32,878 nucleotides of DNA from Syntrophus aciditrophicus (GCA_020726025.1 DYTH01000009.1:1-32878), one strand, 5' to 3'; shown: positions 16,741 through 26,468, counted from the stretch's first letter. A program made the numbers and translations. The notes: generated by a model from the letters alone, not told the origin.

Positions 16741-18183
16741 ATGAAAAGGAATCTCGTCTTTTTTTTAAATCTGTCCGTCATTGCCCTGGGAGTATTCGGC
16801 CTGTTTCCCGATGCCTGGGCCTCCACCGCCAATCTGCACCAGGAGGCAGAGGAAATCGGCCGACAGCTCGGCCCGCTCTGGGTCGTCCCTTTTGTATGCA
16901 TGCTTTTATCCATCGCCGTCATGCCCCTTGCACTGCCCCACTTCTGGCACCACCATTACGGAAAGGTGGCCGTCTTCTGGGGATTTGCCTTCCTCGTTCC
17001 CTTTGCCGCATTCCACGGCTCTGGTCTGGCCCTCTATTCTGTGGCTCATACCCTGTTTCTCGAATACATACCCTTTCTTATCCTCCTGCTTTCGCTCTTC
17101 ACCATTGCCGGCGGCGTCTGTCTGCGCGGCTCCCTGGTGGGGCTTCCGCAGGTCAATACGGCAATTTTGCTGATCGGCGCCATTCTGGCAAGCTGGATGG
17201 GGACCACCGGCGCGGCCATGCTGCTCATCCGCCCCCTGATGCGGGCCAACGCCCACCGCAGGTACAAGGTGCATACCATCGTATTTTTCATTTTTCTGGT
17301 TGCCAATATCGGCGGCAGTCTAACGCCTCTGGGCGACCCGCCGCTCTTTCTCGGCTTCCTGAAGGGCGTCTCATTCTTCTGGACCACCCGCCATTTGTTC
17401 TTCCCCATGATTGTCATGGCGGGAATTCTTCTTACCATCTATTTTTTCATGGACACGATGCTCTTCATAAAAGAAGGTCGCCCCGACTCCCCCGATGCGG
17501 GGAAAGACGGCAAGCTTCGGCTTGAAGGCCCGCTCAACCTGCTTCTTCTGGGCGGCGTGGTTTTCGGCGTGCTGCTGAGCGGAATCTGGAAACCTGAGGG
17601 CGGATTGACCATCTATCATGTCCATATAGAACTGCAGAATATCACCCGCGACATCCTTCTGCTGGCGCTGGCGGCAATCAGCCTCAAGACCACGGCCGAG
17701 CACATCCGCCGCAGAAACGATTTCAACTGGGAGCCGATTATCGAGGTGGCCAAGCTCTTCGCGGGTATTTTTGTCTCCATGATCCCGGCCATCGCCATTT
17801 TGCGCGCCGGAGAACATGGCGCCCTGCATGGCATCATAGCCCTGGTGTCCAAAGACGGCATCCCGAACCACACCATGTACTTCTGGCTGACCGGGGCGCT
17901 TTCAAGCTTCCTCGACAACGCCCCCACCTATCTGGTATTTTTCAACACGGCGGGCGGCAACGCTCAAACTCTTATGGGCGAAGTTTCAACACTGATGGCC
18001 ATTTCCGCGGGCGCCGTATTCATGGGCGCCAATACCTACATCGGCAATGCCCCCAATTTCATGGTGCGCTCCATCGCCGAATCCGGCGGAATAAAAATGC
18101 CAAGTTTTTTTGGCTACATGGCCTGGTCGGTGGGTATTTTGATCCCATCCTTCGTACTGATGAGCGTCCTGTTCTTCCATTAA
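16741..18183 (+). CDS. nhaD: NhaD-type Na+/H+ antiporter
   Basis: SFLDNAPTYLVFFNTAGG...GANTYIGNAPNFMVRSIAE...GGSLTPLGDPPLFLGFLKGVSFFWT. Start chosen at MKRNLVFFLN with aaggag RBS; the ORF-track start 16672 would overlap the promoter. Confidence 0.88.
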   Translation: MKRNLVFFLNLSVIALGVFGLFPDAWASTANLHQEAEEIGRQLGPLWVVPFVCMLLSIAVMPLALPHFWHHHYGKVAVFWGFAFLVPFAAFHGSGLALYSVAHTLFLEYIPFLILLLSLFTIAGGVCLRGSLVGLPQVNTAILLIGAILASWMGTTGAAMLLIRPLMRANAHRRYKVHTIVFFIFLVANIGGSLTPLGDPPLFLGFLKGVSFFWTTRHLFFPMIVMAGILLTIYFFMDTMLFIKEGRPDSPDAGKDGKLRLEGPLNLLLLGGVVFGVLLSGIWKPEGGLTIYHVHIELQNITRDILLLALAAISLKTTAEHIRRRNDFNWEPIIEVAKLFAGIFVSMIPAIAILRAGEHGALHGIIALVSKDGIPNHTMYFWLTGALSSFLDNAPTYLVFFNTAGGNAQTLMGEVSTLMAISAGAVFMGANTYIGNAPNFMVRSIAESGGIKMPSFFGYMAWSVGILIPSFVLMSVLFFH

Positions 18184-18226
18184 AAACCTGCGCAAACCCA
18201 TACATCACGATCGAAAGGAGAAAAAT

Positions 18227-18691
18227 ATGATAAAGATCGAAAGCGTTCTGGTGCCGGTGGACGGCTCCGCCACCTCCAGAGACGCGGTGATTTACGCAGC
18301 CCATCTGCTTAATGCCCGGAATCCCAAAGTGTATCTTCTTCACGTCTGGGAACCCATTTCCCTGACCATCGGCGGAGAGGAAGCCGCGAAGATGCGGCAG
18401 GAGGCCCATGACAAGGCGATGGAGCTGCTTGAAGGGCGCCGCAAGCTCATAGACTCCGTCGGGCTGGATATTGAGCTTCTCGCCAGGAGCGGACGTCCTG
18501 AATACGAGATACTGAACGTGCAGGAAGAGCTGGATTGCGATCTGATCGTCATCGGATCACGCGGTATGTCCGAACTGGAAAGCGTGATCATGGGCAGCGT
18601 GGTTTCAGGCGTGCTGGAAGGGGCGACCTGTCCGGTGCTGGTAACACGCAACCTCCGCGCCAAATACCTGAAGGAAGCCAGCCCCGAGTAA
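18227..18691 (+). CDS. Universal stress protein (UspA family)
   Basis: VLVPVDGSATSRDAVIYAA...CDLIVIGSRGMSELESVIMGSVVSGVLEGATCPVLVTR. Confidence 0.95.
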   Translation: MIKIESVLVPVDGSATSRDAVIYAAHLLNARNPKVYLLHVWEPISLTIGGEEAAKMRQEAHDKAMELLEGRRKLIDSVGLDIELLARSGRPEYEILNVQEELDCDLIVIGSRGMSELESVIMGSVVSGVLEGATCPVLVTRNLRAKYLKEASPE

Positions 18692-18698
18692 GGGCGCG

Positions 18699-19283
18699 TC
18701 ATCCCAGGAACTTTTCAATTTCCCGCAGGATGACTTCTTTTCCCGCTTTGGTCTTTGCGGAAAATGTGAAAACGGTCGGATTCAGCGAAGATTTCAATAT
18801 GTCTCCGATGATCCGCTTCCTGACGGCCAGCTCATTACTGGAGAGCTTGTCCGCCTTGGTAAGAACGACCATGTAGTTGATTGCGTAAAATACAAGCCAT
18901 CCCATAAGCTGGATATCTTCATCGGACGGATCCCGGCGCACATCGATGATGACAACCACAAGCCGCAATGACTTTCTCTCCTGTAGATAGGTCTCCACCA
19001 TCGGCCGCCACTGTTTACGCACCGCCTCTGGAACCCGTGCATATCCATAACCGGGTAGATCAACGAGATAAAATTTGTCGTTGACGCGAAAAAAATTAAT
19101 CTCCTGCGTACGCCCCGGGGTCACGCTGGTGCGGGCTAATCTCTTACGATTGAGCAGCGCGTTGATCAACGAGGATTTCCCGACATTGGAACGACCGGCA
19201 AAGGCTACTTCCGGAACGTCGTCGGGGGGATAGTGGCGCTGCTCTTTTGCGGAAAGCACAAACTCCGCCGAGAGAATCTTCAT
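18699..19283 (-). CDS. engB: Ribosome biogenesis GTPase EngB (YihA/YsxC)
   Basis: EVAFAGRSNVGKSSLINALLNRKRLARTSVTPGRTQEINFF...LVDLPGYGYA...LTKADKLS. Confidence 0.96.
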   Translation of the reverse strand: MKILSAEFVLSAKEQRHYPPDDVPEVAFAGRSNVGKSSLINALLNRKRLARTSVTPGRTQEINFFRVNDKFYLVDLPGYGYARVPEAVRKQWRPMVETYLQERKSLRLVVVIIDVRRDPSDEDIQLMGWLVFYAINYMVVLTKADKLSSNELAVRKRIIGDILKSSLNPTVFTFSAKTKAGKEVILREIEKFLG

Positions 19284-19350
19284 GAAGTTATCCTCTTATA
19301 AAACCATCGATGGGAGCCGAAATTCGAGAGCCCGAAATTTTAATACCCCC

Positions 19351-19453
19351 CATGCCCGGCGCGGGTACAACGAATGATGAAAAATCCTTGGATACCGGGT
19401 CGCGGGGTAGGGGCACGGCATGCCGTGCCCCTACGAAAACATGGTTGCTCAAC
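19351..19453. repeat. Repeat copy B (homologous to the flanks of 16180-16600)
   Basis: catgcccggcgcgggtacaacgaatgatga ... tgcccctacgaaaacatggttgctcaac. Confidence 0.6.
19407..19434. repeat. Perfect 28-bp palindrome gtaggggcacggcatgccgtgcccctac
   Basis: Sequence equals its own reverse complement, centred between 19420 and 19421. Confidence 0.95.
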
Positions 19454-19482
19454 ACGTTGATAACGGAGAGCCGGTACAAAAA

Positions 19483-19871
19483 GAGACGTCAGAGCAGGCC
19501 GTAAGCCGAATTCTGTTCCGCAATTCCAGTTACCCGGAAAAGCGACGATGATCATTCCTCTGGGACTGCCGTTGCCGACAGCCTCAAGCGACACAACCCG
19601 AGAACTTAAGGGCGGGCAGCCCCGTTCTCCTATTTGGTCTTGCTCCGGATGGGGTTTACCAAGCTTTCCCGGTCACCCGGAAAACTGGTGAGCTCTTACC
19701 TCGCCTTTTCACCCTTACCGCTCCTGTACGGAGAGGCGGTATATTTTCTGTGGCACTTTCCTTAGGGTCGCCCCCAGTCGCCGTTAGCGACCATCCTGCC
19801 CTGTGGAGTCCGGACTTTCCTCCGCTGCGGTTTTGCCGCAGCCGCGATCATCTGTCCTGCTTTGACGTCTC
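19483..19871 (-). ncRNA. rnpB: RNase P RNA, bacterial type A
   Basis: Minus strand: GCGGAGGAAAGTCCGGACTCCACAGGGCAGGATGG, AGGGTGAAAAGGCGAGGTAAGAGCTCACCAG, ACAGAATTCGGCTTACGGCC; P1 ends pair GAGACGTCAAAGCAGG/CCTGCTCTGACGTCTC. Confidence 0.95.
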
Positions 19872-19904
19872 AATTATTTTTCGCATCGCCTGTTTCTCTC
19901 TTTT

Positions 19905-20618
19905 TCAGGTGACGACAGGCTCCCTGAATATGATCCGGTTGCAGTTCGGGCAGGTAAGAATCTCGCTGCCGGTCTGCAGTTCGTTGTACATTTGCGGGGG
20001 AATCGCCATATGGCAACCGGAGCAGATTTCCTTTCGGACAGGCACGACCGCAACGCCGTTTGCGAATGCCTTGATTCGATCATATCTCCTTAACAAATCA
20101 GGAGAAATGTCTTTGCGCATCGTCTCAACACCGCCAAGCAGTTCTTTCATCCTCCCCTGCAGGGAATCCACGTTATCCTGCAGCTCCTTCTTTTTGTTTT
20201 CATAGGCAAGGCGCGAAGTCTCAAACTCCCCCTCCTGCTGCTTCATTTCACGGGAAGCGACTTCAAGCCCGTCAAGGAGGATAATAATCTCTTCTTCAAT
20301 TTTGCCGTTTTTCTTCTCGGAGGTTTCTATCTCCTTGAGCATCGACTGATATTCCTTATTCGTCTTGACTTCCGAGAGTCTGTCGCGAGTTTTTTTCATC
20401 GCTTCCTGGCCTGCCTGCAACTGACGATCCTTTTCCTTCTTCAGTTTCTGCTTGTCTTCAAATTCCGTACGGCGTCGCTCAATGGCATCCTGAAAAACCT
20501 TGAATTCTTCATCAAGTTCACGAATCCGGATCGGCAGATTCTTATGGAGGCTGCGAATTTTTTCCGCCTCGATCTCCAATTTTTGCAGTTCGACCAATTT
20601 TTCCAGCAGATCCTTCAA
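19905..20618 (-). CDS. Coiled-coil zinc-ribbon (C4-type) regulatory protein family
   Basis: Long N-terminal coiled coil; C-terminal ICSGCHMAIPPQMYNELQTGSEILTCPNCNRIIF. Confidence 0.88.
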   Translation of the reverse strand: MKDLLEKLVELQKLEIEAEKIRSLHKNLPIRIRELDEEFKVFQDAIERRRTEFEDKQKLKKEKDRQLQAGQEAMKKTRDRLSEVKTNKEYQSMLKEIETSEKKNGKIEEEIIILLDGLEVASREMKQQEGEFETSRLAYENKKKELQDNVDSLQGRMKELLGGVETMRKDISPDLLRRYDRIKAFANGVAVVPVRKEICSGCHMAIPPQMYNELQTGSEILTCPNCNRIIFREPVVT

Positions 20619-20653
20619 AACTACCCCCTTGAATAGAAAAGTGAGAACTTGTT

Positions 20654-20684
20654 AAAAAAAATGCACCGGGATCGGTGCATTTTT
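20654..20684 (-). terminator. Rho-independent terminator after rpoD/tRNA transcript (bidirectional-looking)
   Basis: Minus ATGCACCG-ATCC-CGGTGCAT followed by TTTTTTT; T4 on the other strand. Confidence 0.8.
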
Positions 20685-20780
20685 CACTGTTTCAGATCAA
20701 CCGCCAGTATCAGAGGCGTCTTTTTCGTTTTAATGGTAAGAACACACATAACCACACCATCCACTGCCTGCGAATCTTAA

Positions 20781-20856
20781 TGGTGGGCCCACCTGGATTC
20801 GAACCAGGGACCTGCCGGTTATGAGCCGGAGGCTCTACCAATTGAGCTATGGGCCC
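20781..20856 (-). tRNA. tRNA with CAU anticodon (Met-elongator or Ile2), CCA encoded
   Basis: GGGCCCATAGCTCAATTGGTAGAGCCTCCGGCTCATAACCGGCAGGTCCCTGGTTCGAATCCAGGTGGGCCCACCA folds as a standard cloverleaf. Confidence 0.95.
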
Positions 20857-20900
20857 TTCTTCCTTCGAATGAACAAGCGTCCATTTTCCGAACCGGTCTT

Positions 20901-20927
20901 CTAATACCCATCACGGCTTTTTGTCAA
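20901..20927 (-). promoter_or_regulatory. Possible promoter for the tRNA gene
   Basis: TTGACA-N15-TATTAG on minus strand between rpoD stop and tRNA; spacer short. Confidence 0.3.
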
Positions 20928-22712
20928 TCATTTATTTTCGCCCGCCTTTAAAAACCTTCGTTTGCCTGTTAATTTTCCCTTCTTCTCAACGGCGGCCTCT
21001 TCTGGCTTATATTGAGAAAAAACGGTATCGGGATTGTCCCGGCCATTCTCCAGGGAGTAATTACCGCGTTCGCTTATCCCGAATCTCATCCGCAGCACCT
21101 TTTCCTCGCGAGGCGTCAGCGTGGAGAGAATTTTCCGTGTCTGTTCGGCAAGATCCATGCTGATCGTGGCGTCTGATGGGGACATGAATTTTTTGTCCTC
21201 AATAAAATCGCCAAGATGACTATCCTCTTCCTCACCAATCGGCGTCTCCAGAGAAATCGGCTCTTTGGCTATCTTTAGAACCTTGCGGACCTTTTCAAGG
21301 GGGAACTCCATTTTCAGGGCAATTTCTTCCGGATTCGGCTCCCGTGCCAGCTCCTGAACAAGGTAACGGGATGTCCGGATGAGTTTGTTGATCGTTTCGA
21401 TCATGTGGACAGGAATACGGATTGTCCGCGCCTGATCGGCGATCGCCCGTGTAATGGCCTGGCGTATCCACCAGGTGGCGTAGGTGGAAAACTTATAGCC
21501 GCGCTGGTATTCGAATTTATCAACCGCCTTCATCAGACCGATGTTGCCTTCCTGAATCAGGTCAAGAAACTGCAGACCACGGTTGGTGTATTTCTTCGCT
21601 ATACTTACAACAAGACGCAGGTTGGCCTCGACCAGTCGTCGCTTGGCAACTTCCGCCTTTCTCGCGCCCGTTTCAATGTCAACCATCGCCTTTTTCAACG
21701 CGCTTAAAGAAAGCCCCGTCTCCTGGGCAATCCTCTTGCGCTTCTGGTTGGCATCCTTGACAAGCAGCCCGCATTCCCTGAGCTTTTCGAACGGCAGGCC
21801 GACCTTCTTCGCCGCCTGTTCCGCGCTTTTTTGCGACTTCGTCAATTTTCCAAGGATTTCATCGATCTGCCCAAGGGTGAGGCCGGTGTTTTTCTTGCAT
21901 CGGGCCAGCATCTCATCAGACTCTTTGACTGCATGGAGATAGACGCGCAAGTTACCGACGAGGCGATCTATCAGTTTCCGGCTAAAACGGACTTCACGGC
22001 AGCGATCAACAATATCGCACTGATTTTTATCAAGTTCTTCCCGCAGTGAACGCCTTTCATCCGCAGGCATCTTTTTCTTGGCGCTCAACTTTTTCTTTAT
22101 CAGGTCATTTTTACCGTCAAGGACCGCAACTTCATCGAGAAGGGCAATCACCCTTTCCGTATGCTTTTCTTCCTCAACGATCCCATCCTCGTCATCGATG
22201 TTATCAAGGATGCTTCTGACCTTGATATCTCCGCATTTCAACTGGCGACCTGTCTCGATGACATCCTTGACGGAAACATCAACGCTGAAAACGGCTTCGA
22301 GGCTCTCACGGGCGCCTTCCTCAATCACCTTGGCAAGCTCGATCTCCCCTTCCCTGCTCAGCAGCGAAACCATTCCCATTTCCCGAAGGTACATTTTAAC
22401 CGGATCGCCCGTTCTGCCGAGGGCCGGCAGCAGACTTAAGACATCAACCTTTTTTGCATCGGAGGTCTCCCCGCTCTCCTTCTTGACAACGAGTTTCTCC
22501 CCCTTTTCGGTATCGATGATATCGATATTCTTCTCTCCGAAAAGCATGATGATATCGTCAATCTGATCGGAAGATGTCACATCATTGGGCAGAAGATCAT
22601 TGACATCGTCGTAGGTCAGAAACCCCTTTTCCTCCCCCAGGGCGATCAGCTTCTTAAATTCACTTGATTCTGTTTCTTTTGTCATGGACTCTACCCCCAA
22701 CATCCCGTTCAT
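20928..22712 (-). CDS. rpoD: RNA polymerase sigma factor RpoD-like, region 4.2 absent/replaced
   Basis: Regions 1.1-4.1 recognisable ([100 protein letters not shown]). Tail after YSLE is [39 protein letters not shown]. Confidence 0.9.
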   Translation of the reverse strand: MNGMLGVESMTKETESSEFKKLIALGEEKGFLTYDDVNDLLPNDVTSSDQIDDIIMLFGEKNIDIIDTEKGEKLVVKKESGETSDAKKVDVLSLLPALGRTGDPVKMYLREMGMVSLLSREGEIELAKVIEEGARESLEAVFSVDVSVKDVIETGRQLKCGDIKVRSILDNIDDEDGIVEEEKHTERVIALLDEVAVLDGKNDLIKKKLSAKKKMPADERRSLREELDKNQCDIVDRCREVRFSRKLIDRLVGNLRVYLHAVKESDEMLARCKKNTGLTLGQIDEILGKLTKSQKSAEQAAKKVGLPFEKLRECGLLVKDANQKRKRIAQETGLSLSALKKAMVDIETGARKAEVAKRRLVEANLRLVVSIAKKYTNRGLQFLDLIQEGNIGLMKAVDKFEYQRGYKFSTYATWWIRQAITRAIADQARTIRIPVHMIETINKLIRTSRYLVQELAREPNPEEIALKMEFPLEKVRKVLKIAKEPISLETPIGEEEDSHLGDFIEDKKFMSPSDATISMDLAEQTRKILSTLTPREEKVLRMRFGISERGNYSLENGRDNPDTVFSQYKPEEAAVEKKGKLTGKRRFLKAGENK

Positions 22713-22769
22713 TGCAATTACATGATAAAAAATGAAACACTCCTGGCGATCGCCGCATAGCGATCCCTG

Positions 22770-24560
22770 TCATGCATCCATTTTTCTCTCTTCATTCAAA
22801 AGACGTTCCTTTTCCATCAGCAGACTCAGGCAAAGCTCCCTGTCGCCAACTCTGTCGGCCCTGGCGATTTTTTCCTTCAAATCGCGGTGCTGATCCCTGT
22901 ACCATCTTCGCCTGATCTGTCTCACTGTATCGTCGAGAAGCCGGACGCTGTTTTCTCCGTTGTAGGGGTTCTCGCCAACCAGAAGGGCATAAATCTCCTT
23001 TTTTGTTGCCCCATCTTCCATTTCGTCGAGGACCGATATCACATTTATTTTTTTTCCGCCTTCTTTTTCTGAATGCGCCATCAAAATTTCTCCGACGGCC
23101 TTCAGGGGCGCCGAACGGAAAAAAACAAATATTTCAGATAGATTAAAAGAGGATAGCAACTCCGGATTCTCCAGAAGCAGATGAATCAGGCTCAATTCGA
23201 GCCGTTCGTCTTTAGCCGAAACCTTCATCACCGGACGACTGGTTTGCGAAGGAGAAACAGGGGAAAAATGTTTACCTACCTCTTTTTTCAACACATCCTG
23301 ATCCACGTTGAGTTTCCCGGATATCTTTTTTATAAAGAGATTCCTCTCCACCGCATCATCGATCTTTTTTATGAAAGCGACGGCTTCCCTGAGCTGGTCG
23401 CGGTCGTCCTGCAGGGATGACGAACTGCCGAGAATCTCGTCGATGTAGTAGTCGGCCATCGGCTGCGCTCCGGCAAGCAACTTTTCCATTTCCTGGCGTC
23501 CTTTTGATCTGACAAAGGAATCCGGGTCATAACCGGCGGGAAGGATAACCGCCATGGCCTGAATATTGCCGGGCAGAAACAGCTCGAGGCTCCTGGCCAG
23601 AGCCTTTTTACCGGCCTCATCAGGATCAAACAAGGCGGCAACCTTTTTGGTGTAACGCCCCAGCAGGTCAACCTGGGAGCGGGTCAAGGCCGTCCCCAGC
23701 GTTGCCACGACGTTCCTTATGCCGGATGCCCAGAGGGCGATAAGGTCGAAATAACCTTCCACGAGGATGGCAAACCCCCTGGCCCGGATGGCTTCCCTGG
23801 TGCGAAACAACCCGAACAGATTATTGCCCTTCGTATAGACGGGAGATTCAGGGGAATTGAGGTACTTCGGCTCCCCGCCTTCCATGACCCTGCCGCCAAA
23901 GGCGACCACCCGGCCTTCGGCATCTTCTATCGGGATGATGATTCGTCCCCGGAAACGGTCGTAATGCCCCTTGTTTCCTTCGCCGGAACGCGAAATAACA
24001 AGACCCGCCTCCTGCGCTATATCAGGGGGAATACTTCTGCGCTGCAAAAAATCGACAAGCCCCTGCCATCCATCCGGGGCAAATCCTATCCGGAAGGTAT
24101 CAACGGCATTCTGCCCTGTGCCCCGTTGCTCCAGATAATTTCGCGCCTTTTGACCGGCCGGCGAGATGAGCATCCTGGTGAAATATTCGACGGCAAGACC
24201 GTTTGCCCTGACGATCTGTTCCTTGTGCGTCCAGATCTCCTTCTCTTTTCCGCCGGGGGTTCTTTCGGGAATGACGACGCCTGTTTTACGCGCCAGCTGG
24301 CGGACGGCCTCGGGAAAGGTCAGGTTGTCGATCTTCATGAGAAAAGTAAAAACATCCCCGTGTTCACCACAGCCAAAGCAGTGAAAAATCTGTCTTTCCG
24401 GGCTGACAGAGAAAGACGGGGTTTTTTCCTGGTGAAAAGGACAGAGACCCGAGAAATTCTTGCCGGCTTTCCTCAACGAAACGTATTCGCCAATCAAGGA
24501 GACGATGTCCGCGCGTCTTCGGATTTCCTGGATTATTTCCTCATTGCCTGACCAGCGCAA
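22770..24560 (-). CDS. dnaG: DNA primase
   Basis: CPFHQEKTPSFSVSPERQIFHCFGCGEHGDVFTFLM zinc-binding domain; Toprim ILVEGYFDLIAL...FDPDEAGKKA; apparent TTG start. Confidence 0.95.
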   Translation of the reverse strand: MRWSGNEEIIQEIRRRADIVSLIGEYVSLRKAGKNFSGLCPFHQEKTPSFSVSPERQIFHCFGCGEHGDVFTFLMKIDNLTFPEAVRQLARKTGVVIPERTPGGKEKEIWTHKEQIVRANGLAVEYFTRMLISPAGQKARNYLEQRGTGQNAVDTFRIGFAPDGWQGLVDFLQRRSIPPDIAQEAGLVISRSGEGNKGHYDRFRGRIIIPIEDAEGRVVAFGGRVMEGGEPKYLNSPESPVYTKGNNLFGLFRTREAIRARGFAILVEGYFDLIALWASGIRNVVATLGTALTRSQVDLLGRYTKKVAALFDPDEAGKKALARSLELFLPGNIQAMAVILPAGYDPDSFVRSKGRQEMEKLLAGAQPMADYYIDEILGSSSSLQDDRDQLREAVAFIKKIDDAVERNLFIKKISGKLNVDQDVLKKEVGKHFSPVSPSQTSRPVMKVSAKDERLELSLIHLLLENPELLSSFNLSEIFVFFRSAPLKAVGEILMAHSEKEGGKKINVISVLDEMEDGATKKEIYALLVGENPYNGENSVRLLDDTVRQIRRRWYRDQHRDLKEKIARADRVGDRELCLSLLMEKERLLNEERKMDA

Positions 24561-24583
24561 ATGTGATGCCCCCGTCAGAAGAT

Positions 24584-24928
24584 TCAGCGCAGTCCGTCGC
24601 GAAGTTTCCGGCCACCGAGGAGATGCATGTGCAGATGAAAAACGACCTGTCCCCCCTCTTCATTGCAGTTGATGACGAGCCGGAATCCCTTTTCATCGAC
24701 TTTTTTCAGCTTCGCGATTTTCCGGGCGGCGTCCATCATCGCCTGCAGATCGGCCGCGTACCCCTCGTCTGCGTCCATGAACGTGGCGATGTGTCTTTTG
24801 GGTATGACGACAACATGAACAGGGGCCGCCGGGTTTATGTCGTCGAACGCCAGAACATGCTCATCTTCATAAACACGGCTGGCAGGTATCTCACCCCTGA
24901 CTATTTTACAGAATATGCACTCTTCCAT
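24584..24928 (-). CDS. HIT family (histidine triad) protein
   Basis: MEECIFCKIVRGEIPASRVYEDE...GGQVVFHLHMHLLGGR; start moved in from ORF start 25066. Confidence 0.93.
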   Translation of the reverse strand: MEECIFCKIVRGEIPASRVYEDEHVLAFDDINPAAPVHVVVIPKRHIATFMDADEGYAADLQAMMDAARKIAKLKKVDEKGFRLVINCNEEGGQVVFHLHMHLLGGRKLRDGLR

Positions 24929-24986
24929 TTCAACCTCCTTGACAACCCGGTTGATCCTGCCGGGAAACTGACAATGGATTTCAGCC

Positions 24987-25724
24987 TCAAATTCGTTCCT
25001 GTCTTTTTGTGATCCTGATTGCATCCTCAAGCGCAAGGGCGCCCGTGTAAAGGGCCCTGCCCGCAATCACCCCGATAATGCCGTCTTTTTCAAGGGGAAG
25101 CAGCCTGTATATGTCTTCAATGCCCGCGACTCCTCCGGAGGCTATGACGGGAAAAGGAATTTTTCTTGCAAGCTCTACGGTGGAATCACGGTTAACCCCC
25201 GTCTCCATTCCGTCGCGGGAGATGTCGGTGAAAATGACGGCCGCCGGAGCATCTTCAGCAAAACGGAGCGCCATCTCCTCCGGAGTCTCCCCGGTTTTTT
25301 GTGTCCACCCGTTGACGGCCACCTGCCCGCCGGAGGCGTCGATTCCGAGAATGATCTGTCCTGGGAAAGCCCGGCACGCCTCCCTGACAAAGGCAGGATC
25401 CCTGAAAGCTGCGGTTCCCAGAATAACCCAGCGCACTGCGCTACTCAAATATGCTTCCACGATCCCCATGGTGCGGATGCCGCCGCCCACCTCAACAGGA
25501 AGGCCGGTCTGAGAAACGATGGATGCAATGATTTTGTCATGCGCGGGGCGCCCGTCAAGGGAACCGTCCAGATCAACAACATGCAGTCTTTCGGCGCCCT
25601 TCTGTTTCCAGAGTTCGGCCACGGCCACCGGATCATCCCCGTAGGAAACCGACCGGTTGAAATCGCCCTGGGAAAGCCTGACGCAACTACCATTTTTCAA
25701 ATCAATTGCCGGGATAACGATCAT
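24987..25724 (-). CDS. hisA: Phosphoribosylformimino-5-aminoimidazole carboxamide ribotide isomerase
   Basis: MIVIPAIDLKNGSCVRLSQGDF...HVVDLDGSLDGRP...PVEVGGGIRTM...TDISRDGMETGVN...IASGGVAGIEDI. Confidence 0.96.
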   Translation of the reverse strand: MIVIPAIDLKNGSCVRLSQGDFNRSVSYGDDPVAVAELWKQKGAERLHVVDLDGSLDGRPAHDKIIASIVSQTGLPVEVGGGIRTMGIVEAYLSSAVRWVILGTAAFRDPAFVREACRAFPGQIILGIDASGGQVAVNGWTQKTGETPEEMALRFAEDAPAAVIFTDISRDGMETGVNRDSTVELARKIPFPVIASGGVAGIEDIYRLLPLEKDGIIGVIAGRALYTGALALEDAIRITKRQERI

Positions 25725-25751
25725 GCCGGGACACCTTAATTCTGTCGAATA

Positions 25752-26468
25752 TTACCGACCAACGAAAAGGGGAAATGTTTCCATGACTTTTTCAAGGCCC
25801 TGTCTGGCAAGCTCTTCGGCCCTCATCCATTTTCCGCTGCCTCGCCAGAAAAAAGCCGACTGCAGGAGATTTTCCATCAAAGATTTCTGGGTGTAGTCAA
25901 AAATCCCCCGCCAGACCACCTTCTTGTCGGCAACGTTGAGCATCACCATTTCAAAGGCAACGGATGCCGGTCTTTCAGCCGAAAAAGATTCACCCTGAAG
26001 CTCCCGAAAGCGGTAAAGATAACCAACAACCACAAAAGAGGCGTCCAGTTGCTTCCCCGTGGCGCATAGCGCATCCCGGAGGGAGATTCTCGTGGATGAA
26101 GACGAAACTGCGCGAAAAACTGGACCGGCGCTCCGGCCATCGACAACGGCAAGATCGGAACGTCTCCCGAGGTCGTCGAGAAATTCCCGCTCCAGAATTG
26201 CCTCCGGGCTTCCTGGCGGTTTCGCCGCATCAAAGATCGCCCCTGTAAGCGGAGACTCCACCGCGCCTTTTTGTAAATCTTCGGGCAATATCTGCTGGAA
26301 GGGAAGAACGGCCATCCGGACCGGCTGACTGCTTCCGTGAGAAATCGTGCGTTTTTCGTTATCCGTGTGTGAACATCCGAACAGCAAAAACCCGAGGAAC
26401 AGCGCAAGAATCGGGAAAACGGGCTTGCGATTATCAAACCGGGACCGGGCATCCTTAGCCATGATCAT
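25752..26468 (-). CDS. Putative lipoprotein inside his gene cluster
   Basis: Signal peptide with lipobox LLFGC; RMAVLPFQ...LDASFVVVGYLYRFRE. Confidence 0.7.
   Translation of the reverse strand: MIMAKDARSRFDNRKPVFPILALFLGFLLFGCSHTDNEKRTISHGSSQPVRMAVLPFQQILPEDLQKGAVESPLTGAIFDAAKPPGSPEAILEREFLDDLGRRSDLAVVDGRSAGPVFRAVSSSSTRISLRDALCATGKQLDASFVVVGYLYRFRELQGESFSAERPASVAFEMVMLNVADKKVVWRGIFDYTQKSLMENLLQSAFFWRGSGKWMRAEELARQGLEKVMETFPLFVGR

Noticed and set aside
23964-24551. 195-aa plus-strand ORF opposite dnaG
   Set aside because: Antisense to the conserved DnaG zinc-binding domain; no independent support.
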